Source: Wenzhouxiangella sp. XN24 (GTDB lineage: Bacteria; Pseudomonadota; Gammaproteobacteria; Steroidobacterales; XN24). From it: a stretch of DNA of 64,000 nt. The notes under the pieces were generated by a model that was not told the origin of the DNA, made no database searches, and worked only from the letters and a program-made list of their open reading frames with translations. This document shows positions 47,246-58,000 of the stretch, in pieces. Numbering within the stretch: the first letter of the stretch is position 1; every line of letters starts with the position of its first letter. Both the position numbers and the translations under genes were made by a program. Where the stretch lies: positions 304,430-368,429 of the forward strand of contig NZ_JAAMFG010000028.1 of the NCBI RefSeq assembly GCF_011064545.1, read 5' to 3'.

Positions 47246-48324
47246 GAATCGGCATCATCGGCGCAGGCCAGCTGGGGCGCATGCTGGCTCTCGCCGGCTA
47301 TCCCCTGGGGCAGCGCTTCGTGTTCGTGGACGTAGACGAAGACGCGCCCGGCGCACAGGTCGGGCGGATCATTCGCGGGCGTTTCGACAGCCCGGCGGCG
47401 CTGGCCGCGCTCGCCGCGTCCGTGGACGTGGTGACCTTCGACGTCGAGAACGTGCCCCAGTCGGCCGCGCAAGCGGTGGCCGCCAAGGTGCCGTTCTATC
47501 CGCCGCCCGAGGCGCTGGGCGCCGGCCAGGACCGGCTCGACGAGAAGCACCTGTTCCGCTCGCTGGGCATTCCGACGGCGCCGTTCGCGCCGGTGGACTC
47601 GCAGCAGGCACTGGTCGAGGCGGCGGAGTCGCTCGGCCTGCCGGCCATCCTCAAGACCCGGCGCCTCGGTTACGACGGGCGCGGACAAGTTCGCCTCGAC
47701 ACGCTCGGGGACCTGCATGACGCCTTCGCCGCGCTCGGCGGCGTGCCGGCGATTCTGGAGGGCCTGGTGCGCTTCGACCGGGAACTGTCGCTGATCGGTG
47801 TACGGGGCCTGGACGGGGCAACCGCCTTCTGGCCGTTGGCGGAGAATGTGCACGTGAACGGCATGCTGCGACAGACTCGCGCGCCGTGGGACGACGCCGG
47901 TCTCCAGGCGGATGCCGAGCGCCATGTCCTGGCCCTGCTCGAGCGCTTCGATTACGTCGGCGTGCTCACCGTCGAGTTCTTTTGCGTGGAGGGCGCGCTG
48001 CTGGCCAACGAGATGGCGCCGCGCGTCCACAACTCCGGCCACTGGACGATCGAAGGCGCCGTGACGAGCCAGTTCGAGAACCACGTGCGCGCAATTCTCG
48101 GCCTCCCGCTGGGCTCGACGAAAGCCACGGGCCACGCAGGCATGGTGAATTTCATCGGCCAGCTGCCGCCGCTTGCCGACGCGCTGGCCGTCGAGGGCGC
48201 GCATTACCACGATTACGGCAAGACGGCGCGGCCCGGGCGCAAGCTGGGCCATTGCACCGTCGTGCGCGACAAGGCCGTGGAGCGCGATGCGGCGCTCACG
48301 CACCTGATGAGCCTGAGCCGCTGA
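47242..48324 (+). CDS. purK: N5-carboxyaminoimidazole ribonucleotide synthase
   Basis: A 360-residue ATP-grasp enzyme that carboxylates AIR with bicarbonate and ATP. The N-terminal [21 protein letters not shown], the FDVENVP segment, the ATP-grasp [17 protein letters not shown] and [19 protein letters not shown] are conserved. Coupled to purE, its product is the PurE substrate, and PurC then uses CAIR. Confidence 0.97.
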   Translation: MRIGIIGAGQLGRMLALAGYPLGQRFVFVDVDEDAPGAQVGRIIRGRFDSPAALAALAASVDVVTFDVENVPQSAAQAVAAKVPFYPPPEALGAGQDRLDEKHLFRSLGIPTAPFAPVDSQQALVEAAESLGLPAILKTRRLGYDGRGQVRLDTLGDLHDAFAALGGVPAILEGLVRFDRELSLIGVRGLDGATAFWPLAENVHVNGMLRQTRAPWDDAGLQADAERHVLALLERFDYVGVLTVEFFCVEGALLANEMAPRVHNSGHWTIEGAVTSQFENHVRAILGLPLGSTKATGHAGMVNFIGQLPPLADALAVEGAHYHDYGKTARPGRKLGHCTVVRDKAVERDAALTHLMSLSR

Positions 48325-48337
48325 GATTCGGCAGCGC

Positions 48338-48365
48338 TTGCACGACGCGCTCCGCTGCTTATAGT
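48338..48365 (+). promoter_or_regulatory. Sigma-70 type promoter, TTGCAC-N16-TATAGT
   Basis: TTGCAC (48338-48343) and TATAGT (48360-48365) are 16 bases apart in the gap after purK. A start near 48372 would give the ATPase-FHA gene its own short leader. Confidence 0.55.
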
Positions 48366-48393
48366 GGTAACTGGTGGGCGATTACGATGCCCG

Positions 48394-49683
48394 ATGACCG
48401 GTCCCGAGATGTACCTCGAATCCTTCGGCCTCAAGGAACACCCGTTCCGCCTCAGCCCTGATCCGCGCTTCCTGTTCCTCAGCAAGCAGCACGCGCGCGC
48501 CCGCGCCTACATGGAATCCACGGTCTGGTTCAGCGACGGTTTCGTCGTGGTCACGGGAGAAATCGGCGCCGGCAAGACGACGCTGCTGGAGCTGTTCCTC
48601 TCCGAGCTGGACGACAGCGTCGTCGTGGCGCGCATCCACCAGACGCAGGTGACCGCGATCCAGTTCCTGCAGAGCCTGCTGGTCCAGTTCGGTATCCGGC
48701 CGTTCAACATGCGCAAGGCCGAGCTGCTCGATGCCTTGAGCAGCCATCTGCGCTCCCTGCTGGCCGAGGGCAATCGGGTGGTGATCGTCGTGGACGAGGC
48801 CCAGAACCTCGACACCACGGTTCTGGAAGAGATCCGCATGCTGTCCGATATCGGACCCGGAGCCGGCCGCGTGGTGAGCATCATCCTCGCCGGCCAGCCC
48901 GAACTGAATGCGACGCTCGATTCCCCGGCCCTCGAGCAACTGGCGCAGCGCACCCGCCTTCGCTTCCACCTGAAGGCGCTCACCGAGGAAGAGACCGGCC
49001 AGTACATCGTACATCGACTCAAGCTGGCCGGCGCCGAGCACGAGATCTTCGACCCCGAGAGCTTCCACCTGATCTACCGCTACACCGGCGGGGTACCGCG
49101 GCTGATCAACACCTTGTGCGACACCGCGATGCTCGTGGCCTTCGGCGAGGAACGCAATGCCGTGGGGACCACGGAAGTGCGGGAGGCCATCCAGGAACTC
49201 CAGTGGACCGATTACTCCAGCCGCACCAACCGGCTGCGCACGGGCTTTCCGCAGGGGGTCCGCACGGTGGCGCGGCTAATGATCTCGGCGCCGCACGAGG
49301 AGCCGCGGGAGTATCCGCTCACCCACGGACGCTTTGTCATCGGCCGCACTGCGGACAACGACATCCAGCTGGACAGCCGTTTCGTGAGCCGCCACCACGC
49401 ACAGATCACCATCGGCAGCCGCAGCGCCGTGATCGAGGACCTCAACAGCACGAACGGCATCTATGCCGATGGCCGACGCATCAAGCGCCGGCCGCTCAAG
49501 GACGGAGAAACGATCTTCATCGGCGAGCACGAGCTCCTGTATCGCGAGGGGGACCTGGCGGGCGCCGCGCCCTGGGTGGGCGAGGGTCCGACCGCCATCG
49601 ATGCGGAGGCGGAAGAAGCCGAAGCCGAAGCGGAAATGGGCGCCCTCGAGGACGATGTCGATCGCGAACGGGAAGCCGACTGA
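48394..49683 (+). CDS. ExeA/GspA-like AAA ATPase with C-terminal FHA domain
   Basis: A 429-residue fusion protein. Residues about 5-275 are an ExeA-type AAA ATPase: YLESFGLKEHPFRLSPDPRFLFLS, Walker A GEIGAGKTT, Walker B VVIVVDEAQNL, and the sensor and lid region TGGVPRLINTLCDTAML. Residues about 300-390 are a forkhead-associated phosphothreonine-binding domain with the key GR, SRHHA and NSTNG motifs (FVIGRTADNDIQL, SRFVSRHHAQI, EDLNSTNGIYADG). The C-terminus is strongly acidic. It lacks the C-terminal transmembrane and peptidoglycan-binding part of ExeA. Its role may be phospho-dependent control of an envelope or secretion process; no kinase is encoded nearby. A start at the MY 15 bases later is also possible. 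Confidence 0.88.
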   Translation: MTGPEMYLESFGLKEHPFRLSPDPRFLFLSKQHARARAYMESTVWFSDGFVVVTGEIGAGKTTLLELFLSELDDSVVVARIHQTQVTAIQFLQSLLVQFGIRPFNMRKAELLDALSSHLRSLLAEGNRVVIVVDEAQNLDTTVLEEIRMLSDIGPGAGRVVSIILAGQPELNATLDSPALEQLAQRTRLRFHLKALTEEETGQYIVHRLKLAGAEHEIFDPESFHLIYRYTGGVPRLINTLCDTAMLVAFGEERNAVGTTEVREAIQELQWTDYSSRTNRLRTGFPQGVRTVARLMISAPHEEPREYPLTHGRFVIGRTADNDIQLDSRFVSRHHAQITIGSRSAVIEDLNSTNGIYADGRRIKRRPLKDGETIFIGEHELLYREGDLAGAAPWVGEGPTAIDAEAEEAEAEAEMGALEDDVDREREAD

Positions 49684-49727
49684 GCGCTGATTCCGCAAGT
49701 TCCGCGAAGGCATTCCCTGCCTTCCCT

Positions 49728-49772
49728 TAAAAAGACTCTGCCACTGCGACCCGAAGTTCGCAGCGGCAGAGT
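49728..49772 (-). terminator. Terminator of the TonB-dependent receptor gene
   Basis: On the minus strand, 42 bases past the receptor stop, ACTCTGCC-CTGCGA pairs with TCGCAG-GGCAGAGT in a 15-base stem with one mismatch (49735-49772), followed directly by TCTTTTT. This is a strong rho-independent terminator. Confidence 0.85.
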
Positions 49773-49813
49773 TCAGGCAATGCGTCGGCGCAGCACGCCG
49801 ACGATGAAGCGCC

Positions 49814-52597
49814 TCAGAAGCGGTACTGCGCTCCGGCAATGGCGTTCCAGCCGTAGATCTCGCTTTCGGCGAGGCGACTGTTGGCATTCAGGATCTGCAA
49901 GGGCTCGTCGGTCACGTTGAGCAACTCGAGGAAGACCGTCAGGCCGTTGTCGAAATCGTAACTGCCCTTCAGATCGACCTGGGTGCGGCTGTCGATATAC
50001 ACGTCGCTGTCCGGGCTATCACCCACTTCGTCGAGGTACTCGCTGCGGTAGGCCAGCGCGGCGCGCAGTTCGAAGCCCGCCTTTTCCCAGAACAGGGCAG
50101 CGTTGCCGATATGGTCGGACTGCAGGAAGAACGGCACCTTGTCGTCGCGGCCGAACACGGTCGCCTCGCTGTCGGTGAATGTGTAGTTCAGCGACACGCC
50201 GAAGCCGTCGAACGGTGCCGGGAGGCGACTGAACTGCTGCTGGTAGTTCAGTTCGAAGCCCAGGATCTCGCCGCTGTCGGCATTTTCCGTACGGCTCCGC
50301 TCCAGCTCGGTGAAGAAGCGGCCCTCGAACTCCACGTTCTCCAGCCTCGTCACCTGGGTGAACACCGGGTTGTCGATATCCTTGAAGAAAGCGCCGAAGG
50401 CCAGGATTCCGCCGGTGTCATTGTAGCGCTCAATCGAGAAATCGAAGTTCATCGACTCCAGCGGCTCCAGGTTCGGATTGCCTTCTTCCACCGAACCCTC
50501 GAAGGCGTCCGGGCCATCGGGGTCGACCTCGAAGATGCGGAACGGCACCAGGTTCTCGTAGGGCGCGCGGCCGATCGTGTTGGTCCATGCGCCGCGGATG
50601 ACCAGGTTCTCGCTCGCCATCCAGCGGGCCTGCAAGCCCGGCAACCAGTTGGTGTAATCCTTGGTTCCCGTGCGCAGGGGCAGGTCCGCCGCGAGGTCGC
50701 CGTCTTCAAAGACGATGTCGAAGGCCTCGTAATCGGCTTCGGTGTGCTCGACACGCAGGCCGCCGATCAGCGACAGGCGTTCGAAGTCCACGTTGGCCAT
50801 GACATAGCCGGCCGCGATGTCCTCGGTCACGTTGAAATCGGATTCGGCACTTTTTTCGCGGCTGTCATCCGCGCTGAGTTCGAACCCGGCCGTGTTGGCG
50901 GCGAAGAAGTTGTTTGCCGCGCCGTGATCGATGGCCGGCCCGAACTCGTAGCAACGCTCGCTGCAGAAGAAATTCGCCTTGCCGGGACGGACCACCTGGC
51001 TCAACAGGAAATCGCCGTCGAAGCCGTCGTAGACCTGTGCGGTCTCGTCGCTGCTCTTCTCGCGCCCGGTGAACTTGACGCCGAACTTGAGGTAGCCGGG
51101 GTTGCCGCGGAAATTCAGTTCGCGCTGCAGGTCGAGCCGTACGACGTTCAGGTCTTCCTCCACGAGCTGGTTGGCGACCTCGAACTCACTGAACTCCGTG
51201 TTGGCCGGATCGTCGAAGGCGGCACCCCCGTCGACCGAGAAGAAGAAGCTGGAGGTGTCGTAGCTCATCGGCACCGGGTCGGACAGCTCGAACTTCCATT
51301 CCTCGTCGTACGGCGTGTCCTGCTCCGCCTTGCCGTAGGTGTAGGCGCCTTCGATAGTCCACTCCCCGACCATGAATTCACCGCCGAGGGTGCTGTTCAG
51401 GATGGACTGCTTCTCGCGGCGATCCTTCGAGGCGCGCTCGCCCTCGCCTTCGGTGAACGTCCCGGAGGTCGGCGTCTGGTCGATGAGATCACCGTTGCGG
51501 TAGTCGTAGAGCGTCTCGAGACGCTGCTCGGTGTCCTGGAACTCGTTCCAGATGTTATTCAGGTAGAGCTTGGTCGACGCATTCGGCCGCCACTCGAGAT
51601 TGGCGACGACGCTGGTGCGCAGCCGCTCGAGGGCGTAATCACGCAACACGAATTCCTCGGGCACGAGAAAGTCGCCCTCCTCTTCCCACGCTTCGCCGCC
51701 CTGGATGTTCTCGGACTCGTATTGACGTGCCGAATGGCTGGCGCTGAGCAGAATGCCGAACTGCTCGTCCTCGCCGAACAGCGTGCCCCAGCTGGCACTG
51801 GCGCCATAGGGACTCTCGCCGCTCATATCGTAGTAGCCGTAGTCCGCCGAGAGCGACAACAGCTCGCCGTCCTCGAGATCGAAGGCGCTGGGCGTGACCA
51901 GGTTGATGGCGCCGCCGATCGCGGCACCGTCCATGTCCGGCGTCACCGTCTTGACCACCTCGAGCTTCGACAGCACGTTGGAGGGAATCGTGTCGAGTGC
52001 GATGCGCCGGTCATCCTCAGGCGCGCCGATGGTCGCGCCGTTGATCGTCACCAGGTTCAGGCCGGGATCGATGCCGCGCAGGGTGACATAGCGGCCCTCG
52101 CCCTGGTCGATGGAAATCGACACGCCGGGCACGCGCTGCAGGGCTTCCGCAGCATTGCGGTCGGGCAGCTTGCCGACATCGTCCGAGGTGATGGACTCCT
52201 TGGTGACGTTCGCGTAGCGCTTGTCCTGGATGGCGTCGGCCTGCGCAGCACGGAAACCGGTAACGATGACCGTCTCCGTGCCGGCCGCGGCGCCCAGCGC
52301 CACGTCGCGTGTTACGACCCCGGTCTCCGGAACGCTGACGGTGAAGTCCGCCGAAGCATAGCCTGTGTACAGCACTTCCACTCGATACTCGCCGGCCGGC
52401 AGGTCCGTGATGCGGAAGCGTCCGCTCTGGTCCGCCAGCACCCGCTGGCCCGTCGGCATCACGCGCAGCGCCGCGCCGCCGAGCTGGCGTCCCGTCACCT
52501 CGTCGGTCACCTGGCCGGCCAAATCGCCGGCGAGCACGGGCAATGAACTTAGACCGAGCGCGAGAGCCACGGCGCTGCTGAGAATGCGGTTCTTCAT
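49814..52597 (-). CDS. TonB-dependent outer-membrane receptor (Xanthomonas/Caulobacter type)
   Basis: A 927-residue outer-membrane transporter. Signal peptide MKNRILSSAVALALGLSSLPVLAG, then a carboxypeptidase-regulatory-like beta-sandwich (about 25-105, GQVTDEVTGRQLGGAALRV), a TonB-box-like segment ETVIVTG, a plug domain (KLPDRNAAEALQRVPGVSISIDQGEGRYVTLRG) and a 22-strand barrel ending in AGAQYRF. The plug pattern matches TIGR01782, whose members often import oligosaccharides or other large nutrients; the substrate is unknown here. No CAZyme or inner-membrane transporter is adjacent. The ATG at 52597 gives the intact signal peptide. A 20-base palindrome lies in the leader. Confidence 0.92.
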   Translation of the reverse strand: MKNRILSSAVALALGLSSLPVLAGDLAGQVTDEVTGRQLGGAALRVMPTGQRVLADQSGRFRITDLPAGEYRVEVLYTGYASADFTVSVPETGVVTRDVALGAAAGTETVIVTGFRAAQADAIQDKRYANVTKESITSDDVGKLPDRNAAEALQRVPGVSISIDQGEGRYVTLRGIDPGLNLVTINGATIGAPEDDRRIALDTIPSNVLSKLEVVKTVTPDMDGAAIGGAINLVTPSAFDLEDGELLSLSADYGYYDMSGESPYGASASWGTLFGEDEQFGILLSASHSARQYESENIQGGEAWEEEGDFLVPEEFVLRDYALERLRTSVVANLEWRPNASTKLYLNNIWNEFQDTEQRLETLYDYRNGDLIDQTPTSGTFTEGEGERASKDRREKQSILNSTLGGEFMVGEWTIEGAYTYGKAEQDTPYDEEWKFELSDPVPMSYDTSSFFFSVDGGAAFDDPANTEFSEFEVANQLVEEDLNVVRLDLQRELNFRGNPGYLKFGVKFTGREKSSDETAQVYDGFDGDFLLSQVVRPGKANFFCSERCYEFGPAIDHGAANNFFAANTAGFELSADDSREKSAESDFNVTEDIAAGYVMANVDFERLSLIGGLRVEHTEADYEAFDIVFEDGDLAADLPLRTGTKDYTNWLPGLQARWMASENLVIRGAWTNTIGRAPYENLVPFRIFEVDPDGPDAFEGSVEEGNPNLEPLESMNFDFSIERYNDTGGILAFGAFFKDIDNPVFTQVTRLENVEFEGRFFTELERSRTENADSGEILGFELNYQQQFSRLPAPFDGFGVSLNYTFTDSEATVFGRDDKVPFFLQSDHIGNAALFWEKAGFELRAALAYRSEYLDEVGDSPDSDVYIDSRTQVDLKGSYDFDNGLTVFLELLNVTDEPLQILNANSRLAESEIYGWNAIAGAQYRF

Positions 52598-52632
52598 GGG
52601 AGGTCCCTTTCCGGAAACGGATCGCTGACGGG

Positions 52633-52652
52633 GGAATACAGCGCCGTATTCC
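52633..52652. promoter_or_regulatory. Palindrome upstream of the TonB-dependent receptor
   Basis: GGAATACAGCGCCGTATTCC has perfect 7-base arms and lies 36 bases before the receptor start. It could be an operator for a dimeric repressor or a leader hairpin. A second palindrome, TTTCCGGAAA, lies between it and the start (about 52610-52619). Confidence 0.4.
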
Positions 52653-52755
52653 ACCAGCCACGTGTTTCCGTCTCGTGACAACTGCGGGGCAGTGCCATGA
52701 AAGCCGCATTACGGTTTGCCGCAGCCGCGGCATCCCGTGGCGCGAGACAGGACCT

Positions 52756-54198
52756 TCAGTTCGTGCCGCCCACCGTCAGCGAGTCGATCTTCAGGGTGGG
52801 CTGGCCGACCCCCACGGGGACGCTCTGGCCCTCCTTGCCGCAGACCCCGATGCCGGCATCCAGCTTGAGGTCGTTGCCGACCATGGAGACGCGGGTGAGC
52901 ACGTCGGGGCCGTTGCCGATCAGCGTGGCACCCTTGACCGGCGTGGTGATCCGGCCGTTCTCGACGAGGTAGGCCTCGCTGGCCGAAAAGACGAACTTGC
53001 CCGAGGTGATATCCACCTGGCCGCCGCCGAAGTTCACCGCGTAAAGGCCGCGTTCCATGCTGGCGATGATTTCCGCCGGCTCGTGCGGGCCCGCGAGCAT
53101 GTAAGTGTTGGTCATGCGCGGCATCGGCAGGTGGGCGAAACTCTCGCGCCGGCCGTTGCCGGTGGACCGCGTGCCCATCAGCCGGGCGTTGAGCTTGTCC
53201 TGCAGATAGCCTTTCAGGATGCCGCCCTCGATCAATGTCGTGCAGCTCGAGGGCGTGCCCTCGTCGTCCACCGTGAGCGAGCCGCGCCGCCCCGGCAGCG
53301 TGCCGTCATCGACGATGGTGCACAACGAAGAAGCGACCTTCTCGCCCATCCGTCCGCTGAACGCCGAGGTGCCGCGGCGATTGAAATCACCCTCGAGGCC
53401 ATGACCGATCGCCTCGTGCAGCAACACCCCGGGCCAGCCCGGCCCGAGCACGACCGGCATGGTGCCGGCAGGTGCAGGTACCGCATCGAGATTGACCAGG
53501 GCCTGGCGGGCCGCATCGCGCGCAAAGCCCTCGGCACGTTCGTCCTCGAGCAACCAGCCGTAACCGAAGCGTCCCCCGCCACCGGCAAATCCCTGTTCCC
53601 GACGACCGTCCTGTTCGGCGATGGCGGAGACGTTCACGCGCATCAACGGGCGCACGTCGGTCACGAGCGTGCCGTCGCTCGCGGCGATGAGGATCAGCTC
53701 GTGAACCCCCACCAGGCTGACCACCACTTCCCTGATGCGCGGATCGACGGCACGAGTCACGGCATCGAGCCGCTCGAGCAGCGCGATCTTTTCCTTGTCG
53801 TCCAGCGTGGCCAGCGGATCGAGATCGGGATAAAGCGGTGCCGGCCGGGTGGCGTGCCAGGCCTGGACGGCGCCGTCGCCGCCTTGCCGGGTGATCGCCC
53901 GCGCGGCATCCGAGGCGGCATCCAGTGCCGGCATCATCAGCTCGTCGGAGTATGCGAAACCGGTCTTCTCGCCGCTGATAGCGCGGATCCCCGCGCCCTG
54001 CTCGATCATGTGACTGGCGTCCTTCACGCGGCCGTCTTCCAGCGTCCACGCCTCCTGGCGCAGCGACTGGATATAGATATCCGCAGCATCGACGGCACGC
54101 CCCATGATGCGGCCCAGCAAGCGGTCGAGGTCGCGCCGCTCCAGGCCCGCGGGGCCGAGCAAGCGATTTACAGAAAGTTCCAGCGCCTGGTCATTCAT
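52756..54198 (-). CDS. tldD: Metalloprotease TldD
   Basis: A 480-residue catalytic subunit of the TldD/TldE protease. The zinc-binding [12 protein letters not shown] motif is present, along with [47 protein letters not shown] (N-terminal) and [33 protein letters not shown] (C-terminal). It lies at the end of the rng-yhdP-nit-tldD run, overlapping nit by four bases. Its partner pmbA/tldE is also in this window. No RiPP precursor gene is evident nearby. Confidence 0.96.
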   Translation of the reverse strand: MNDQALELSVNRLLGPAGLERRDLDRLLGRIMGRAVDAADIYIQSLRQEAWTLEDGRVKDASHMIEQGAGIRAISGEKTGFAYSDELMMPALDAASDAARAITRQGGDGAVQAWHATRPAPLYPDLDPLATLDDKEKIALLERLDAVTRAVDPRIREVVVSLVGVHELILIAASDGTLVTDVRPLMRVNVSAIAEQDGRREQGFAGGGGRFGYGWLLEDERAEGFARDAARQALVNLDAVPAPAGTMPVVLGPGWPGVLLHEAIGHGLEGDFNRRGTSAFSGRMGEKVASSLCTIVDDGTLPGRRGSLTVDDEGTPSSCTTLIEGGILKGYLQDKLNARLMGTRSTGNGRRESFAHLPMPRMTNTYMLAGPHEPAEIIASMERGLYAVNFGGGQVDITSGKFVFSASEAYLVENGRITTPVKGATLIGNGPDVLTRVSMVGNDLKLDAGIGVCGKEGQSVPVGVGQPTLKIDSLTVGGTN

Positions 54199-55040
54199 GT
54201 CTTGTTCTCCGCGGGGGCCGTGAGGACTTCCGGCCCGCGCCTGTGAGTCAATACCGGGAAGCGGCTTCGTGCCGCCTGCTGGGCCGCATGGTCGAGGTCC
54301 GCGACTACGACGCCGACCCCTTCACGACGACGCGCGACGACCGTGCCCCAGTGATCCACGATCATCGAATCGCCCCAGGTCCGGCGGCCGCCGGGGTGCT
54401 CGCCCCACTGGGCCGCCGCCAGCACGAAAGCGAGATTGTCCACCGCGCGCGCACGCACGAGCAGTTCCCAGTGCGCCCTCCCGGTCGGCACGGTGAACGC
54501 CACCGGCAGGGCGACGACGTCCAGGCCCGATGCGCCCATCGACCGGAACAATTCCGGGAAGCGCACATCGTAACAGACCGCCAGGCCCAGCCTGCCGAGC
54601 GGCGTGTCCGCGACGACGGCCCGCTGGCCCGGCGCGGTGCCCGCCGATTCGCGGTAACCCTCGTCCACGCCGGGCAAAGCCACGTCGAACAGATGCAGCT
54701 TGTCGTAGCGCGCCACCGCACGGCCCCGGGGATCGAACAGGATGCTCGCCGCGTGCGGCCTGTCCTCGCCGGGATCGAGGACCGGGATGGTGCCGCCGAC
54801 GATCCACATACCCAGCTCGCGCGCCGCGACGCCGAGAAACGCCTGGGCCGGGCCATCGCCGAAGGACTCGGCAACGGCGATGCGGTCGGTTTCACTGCGT
54901 CCAAGGAAAGAGAAATTCTCCGGCAGCACGGCAAGTCCCGCGCCCGCCTCGGCGGCCTCTTCGAGCAGGGACTGCGCGCTCGCGAGATTGGCGGCGATGT
55001 CCGGTCCGGAACACATCTGGATGACCGCGGCACGTTGCAT
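54195..55040 (-). CDS. Carbon-nitrogen hydrolase, Nit1/deaminated glutathione amidase-like
   Basis: A 281-residue nitrilase-superfamily amidase. The Glu-Lys-Cys triad is visible: [21 protein letters not shown] and [57 protein letters not shown] is characteristic of the Nit branch that hydrolyses deaminated glutathione, a metabolite repair reaction. The ATG overlaps the yhdP stop and the stop overlaps tldD, so it is embedded between yhdP and tldD, which are adjacent in E. coli. Confidence 0.9.
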   Translation of the reverse strand: MQRAAVIQMCSGPDIAANLASAQSLLEEAAEAGAGLAVLPENFSFLGRSETDRIAVAESFGDGPAQAFLGVAARELGMWIVGGTIPVLDPGEDRPHAASILFDPRGRAVARYDKLHLFDVALPGVDEGYRESAGTAPGQRAVVADTPLGRLGLAVCYDVRFPELFRSMGASGLDVVALPVAFTVPTGRAHWELLVRARAVDNLAFVLAAAQWGEHPGGRRTWGDSMIVDHWGTVVARRREGVGVVVADLDHAAQQAARSRFPVLTHRRGPEVLTAPAENKT

Positions 55041-58000
55041 CAATTATTGCTCCTGCTGCCCGTGGGGACCCGCGCGATGACCGGGTCGTCCCACGGTCCG
55101 GTGAGCCGGTAGGTGATCTGAGCCGAGAAGGGGTTGTTGAAGATCTCCGCGAGCAGGAACAATGCAGCGCCTACGGCCGGTCCCGCCACGACGGCCCCCG
55201 CCACCGGAAACGTACCGCCGAAATCCGCGCCGATCACGGCCGTCTGGTCGTAGTCGCGCGTCACCAGCCCGGTACGGCCGACCACCGCCATGTTCGCCGC
55301 AGGGCCGCTCATCAACAGGTCGTCCGTGTAGGCATGACCGTCCTCGAGCCGGAAATCGCCGGTGATCCGGTCGAAGGACGTGCCCTTGCCGAACACATCC
55401 TTGAAATCGAGCGCCAGCCGGCGCGGCAGCGCCTGCAGGCTCAACAGGCCGAACACCCGGCCGGCACCCGGCTCGACGCCGACCAGGCTGCCGTCCCGGA
55501 TGTCCACCTTCGCCGTGCCCGCGATGGCCTCGAGCCAGTCGCTGCGCAATCCGCCCTGCCAGCTGACCTCGGCTTCGAAAACCCCGCTCTGTGCTTCCAT
55601 GCCGCGATTGAAGCCCATGAAATCGAGTGTCGCCCCCACGTCGTCGCTCTGGATACGCACGCCGAGGCGCGATGCGTCGACCGTCGGTGACAGGCGGGAG
55701 CGGCCTTCCGCCTGGAAAATGAAGCCTTCGCCGATCCCCTCCAGCCCGATCAGTTCGATGCCGTCACCCTCGTGCAGGGCCAGCGCAGAAACGCTGCCGA
55801 AACGAATGGGGCCATAGCGCAGGTCCTCGACCTGGATGTCGAGCGGCGGGATCCGCGCCGGATTCAATCGCACCGGCAATCCGCCCGGTTGCGGCGGACT
55901 CGCAGGCGTGAGTTCAGCCTCCCCTGCGGTACCTGGCGGTTCTGTGGCCGCGCCCAGCCAGAGATAGTCGAGTCTCGCCGTCACCGGCTCGTCGCCGTAA
56001 AGCGAGAAAGGCACGTCGAGGTGGCCCGCCGCGCGATTCGCGTTCAGGTCCACTGACCAGTGCGTCGCACCGCGCGACACGTCGACGAGCACGTCGCGCA
56101 GATCCACCAGCGGCGCACTCAGTTCGCCGATGAGCACCCGGCCTCCGGCGATCATGTCCGTCAGTTGCCCCGGGCCGTCGTAGGACGGCCCCGCGAGTTC
56201 GATCCAGGCGCCGAGATCAAGACGCGGGACCGCTCCGCTGAACACCAGGCCAGGAAGATCGCCCCCGAGCCCGCCGGGCACGATCCCGAATCGCGGCTCC
56301 TTCCCGGACTGATCCAGGCGCGCCGCCAGCCGCAGCGCGGCATCCCATTCCAGCTCGATGTCCAGCAGGCTGTCCGGAAGAAAACGGCCGCTGAATCTCA
56401 GGCTGCCCATGTCATCGGCCGCTTTCCGGAACGGCTCCGGCCACCCGACCTTCATGCCCTGCAGAGACGAATGAATTTCGAACTCCACCGGCGCCGGCGC
56501 GCCGGGAGCGGGAAACTGCAACCATCCCTTCCAGTCGGTGACCCCGCTCATCGGCTCCTCGGGAAGGCGGAGGATCTCGCTCAGCGCCGCGGCATCCAGC
56601 CGTCCGCCACCACTCAGGCGGATCGCGTCGCTTGCGTCGACGGTGACATCGAGCAGCACCGGCGAGCCCGCCAGCGTCGCGCTGATCCCCTCTCCCGTGA
56701 CTCGCGCATTGTCGATGTCCAGCTGCGCCTGGATGTCGCGCAGCGGCGCGCCGAGGAAATCATAGGCAGCAACGCCGTCGATGATGCTCAATTCCACCCG
56801 GGCCCGGGATGTCGCCAGCGCCTTGAGCGGCAGCACGAGCGCGACTTCGGCGTTCGCGCGCCCGCCTGTCACGGTTGCCGGTGCCAGGCCGGGTGCGAGA
56901 ATCCTCTGCAGCAGATCCGCCGACAAGGCGAATTCCCGCAGCGCCGCCAGTTCACCCCGCGCGCCGCCGTCGATCGTCAGCACGCCCGCCCGCAGGTCGG
57001 GAATCGCCACGCTGGCCGGGCCCACCTCGACTTCGAGCAGTCGCCCCCCATGCAGGTCCGCCCAAAGGCCCTCGTTCTCGAAGCGCACGGTGGCGTCGAG
57101 CGCACGCGCTCGCGGCCAGCGACGATCGAAGTCCAGGAGTCCGTCGTCGATATCGAATTCGACCTTGAACAACCCCTCATCGCCGCGGAACGGAAAGGCG
57201 CGGGTGGGCCCCTCGAAGCGGATGTGTGCGGCCTCGACCCCACCGGCCAGCAAGGCGCGGTCCAGCCACTCGACGACCCGAGCCGGCATGATGCCGACAG
57301 GCAGGTACGCCGGCGCCGCATCGAGGCTCAGGTCGCGTGCCTCGGCGTCGATCTCCAGCACCGGGGAAGTCCCGTCGGCAGGCACCTCGAGCGCCAGCCG
57401 GCCGTTGAGCGTGGCGTCCTCGTTGGCCAGCGCCATGCGCGAAATGCCGAGGCGAAATCCCTCCGCGTCGCGCACCCAGCCGGCTGCGACCGCCAGGCTC
57501 GTCACCGTCAACGGAGCCCGGAACAGCGATGGCAGGCTGAACACGGTCTCGTTACCGGCCAGGGTGAGCGTGCCCCCCGACAGGTCGCCCGAGATGCGGC
57601 CGGAGAGATTGCGGACGCCCGGCCAGCGGTTCCAGGGCGCCAGGGAAAGCGCTTCGAAGCCGGCGCTCACCGAGAGCGCCGCCACGGAACCCTCGTCGCG
57701 CCGCCAGTCGAGCCCCACGTCCACTCCATGGAGGGTCCCGCTCGGCAATAGCGCCCGCACCATCGACCGCGGCTCCTCCGGTAACCAGCGGACAGCCGGC
57801 AGCAGGTCCTCGAGTTCGAGCCGGTCGGCCCGGACGACGATCTGCTCGAGAAGCTCGGGCGACTCGAGAAGCTGACCCTCGAGAGCTACGGTGGCAGCCG
57901 CGCTGCGCCAGGCCCGATCAGCGCGAACCACCTCCAGGTTACGCAGCCCGAGATGCCAGCCCCCGTCCTGCCTCGTCCATTCGAATTCCGTGCCAAGTGA

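Noticed and set aside
50111..52546. An 811-codon open frame opposite the TonB-dependent receptor
   Set aside because: Shadow frame; the receptor on the other strand has a signal peptide, plug, barrel and terminal Phe.
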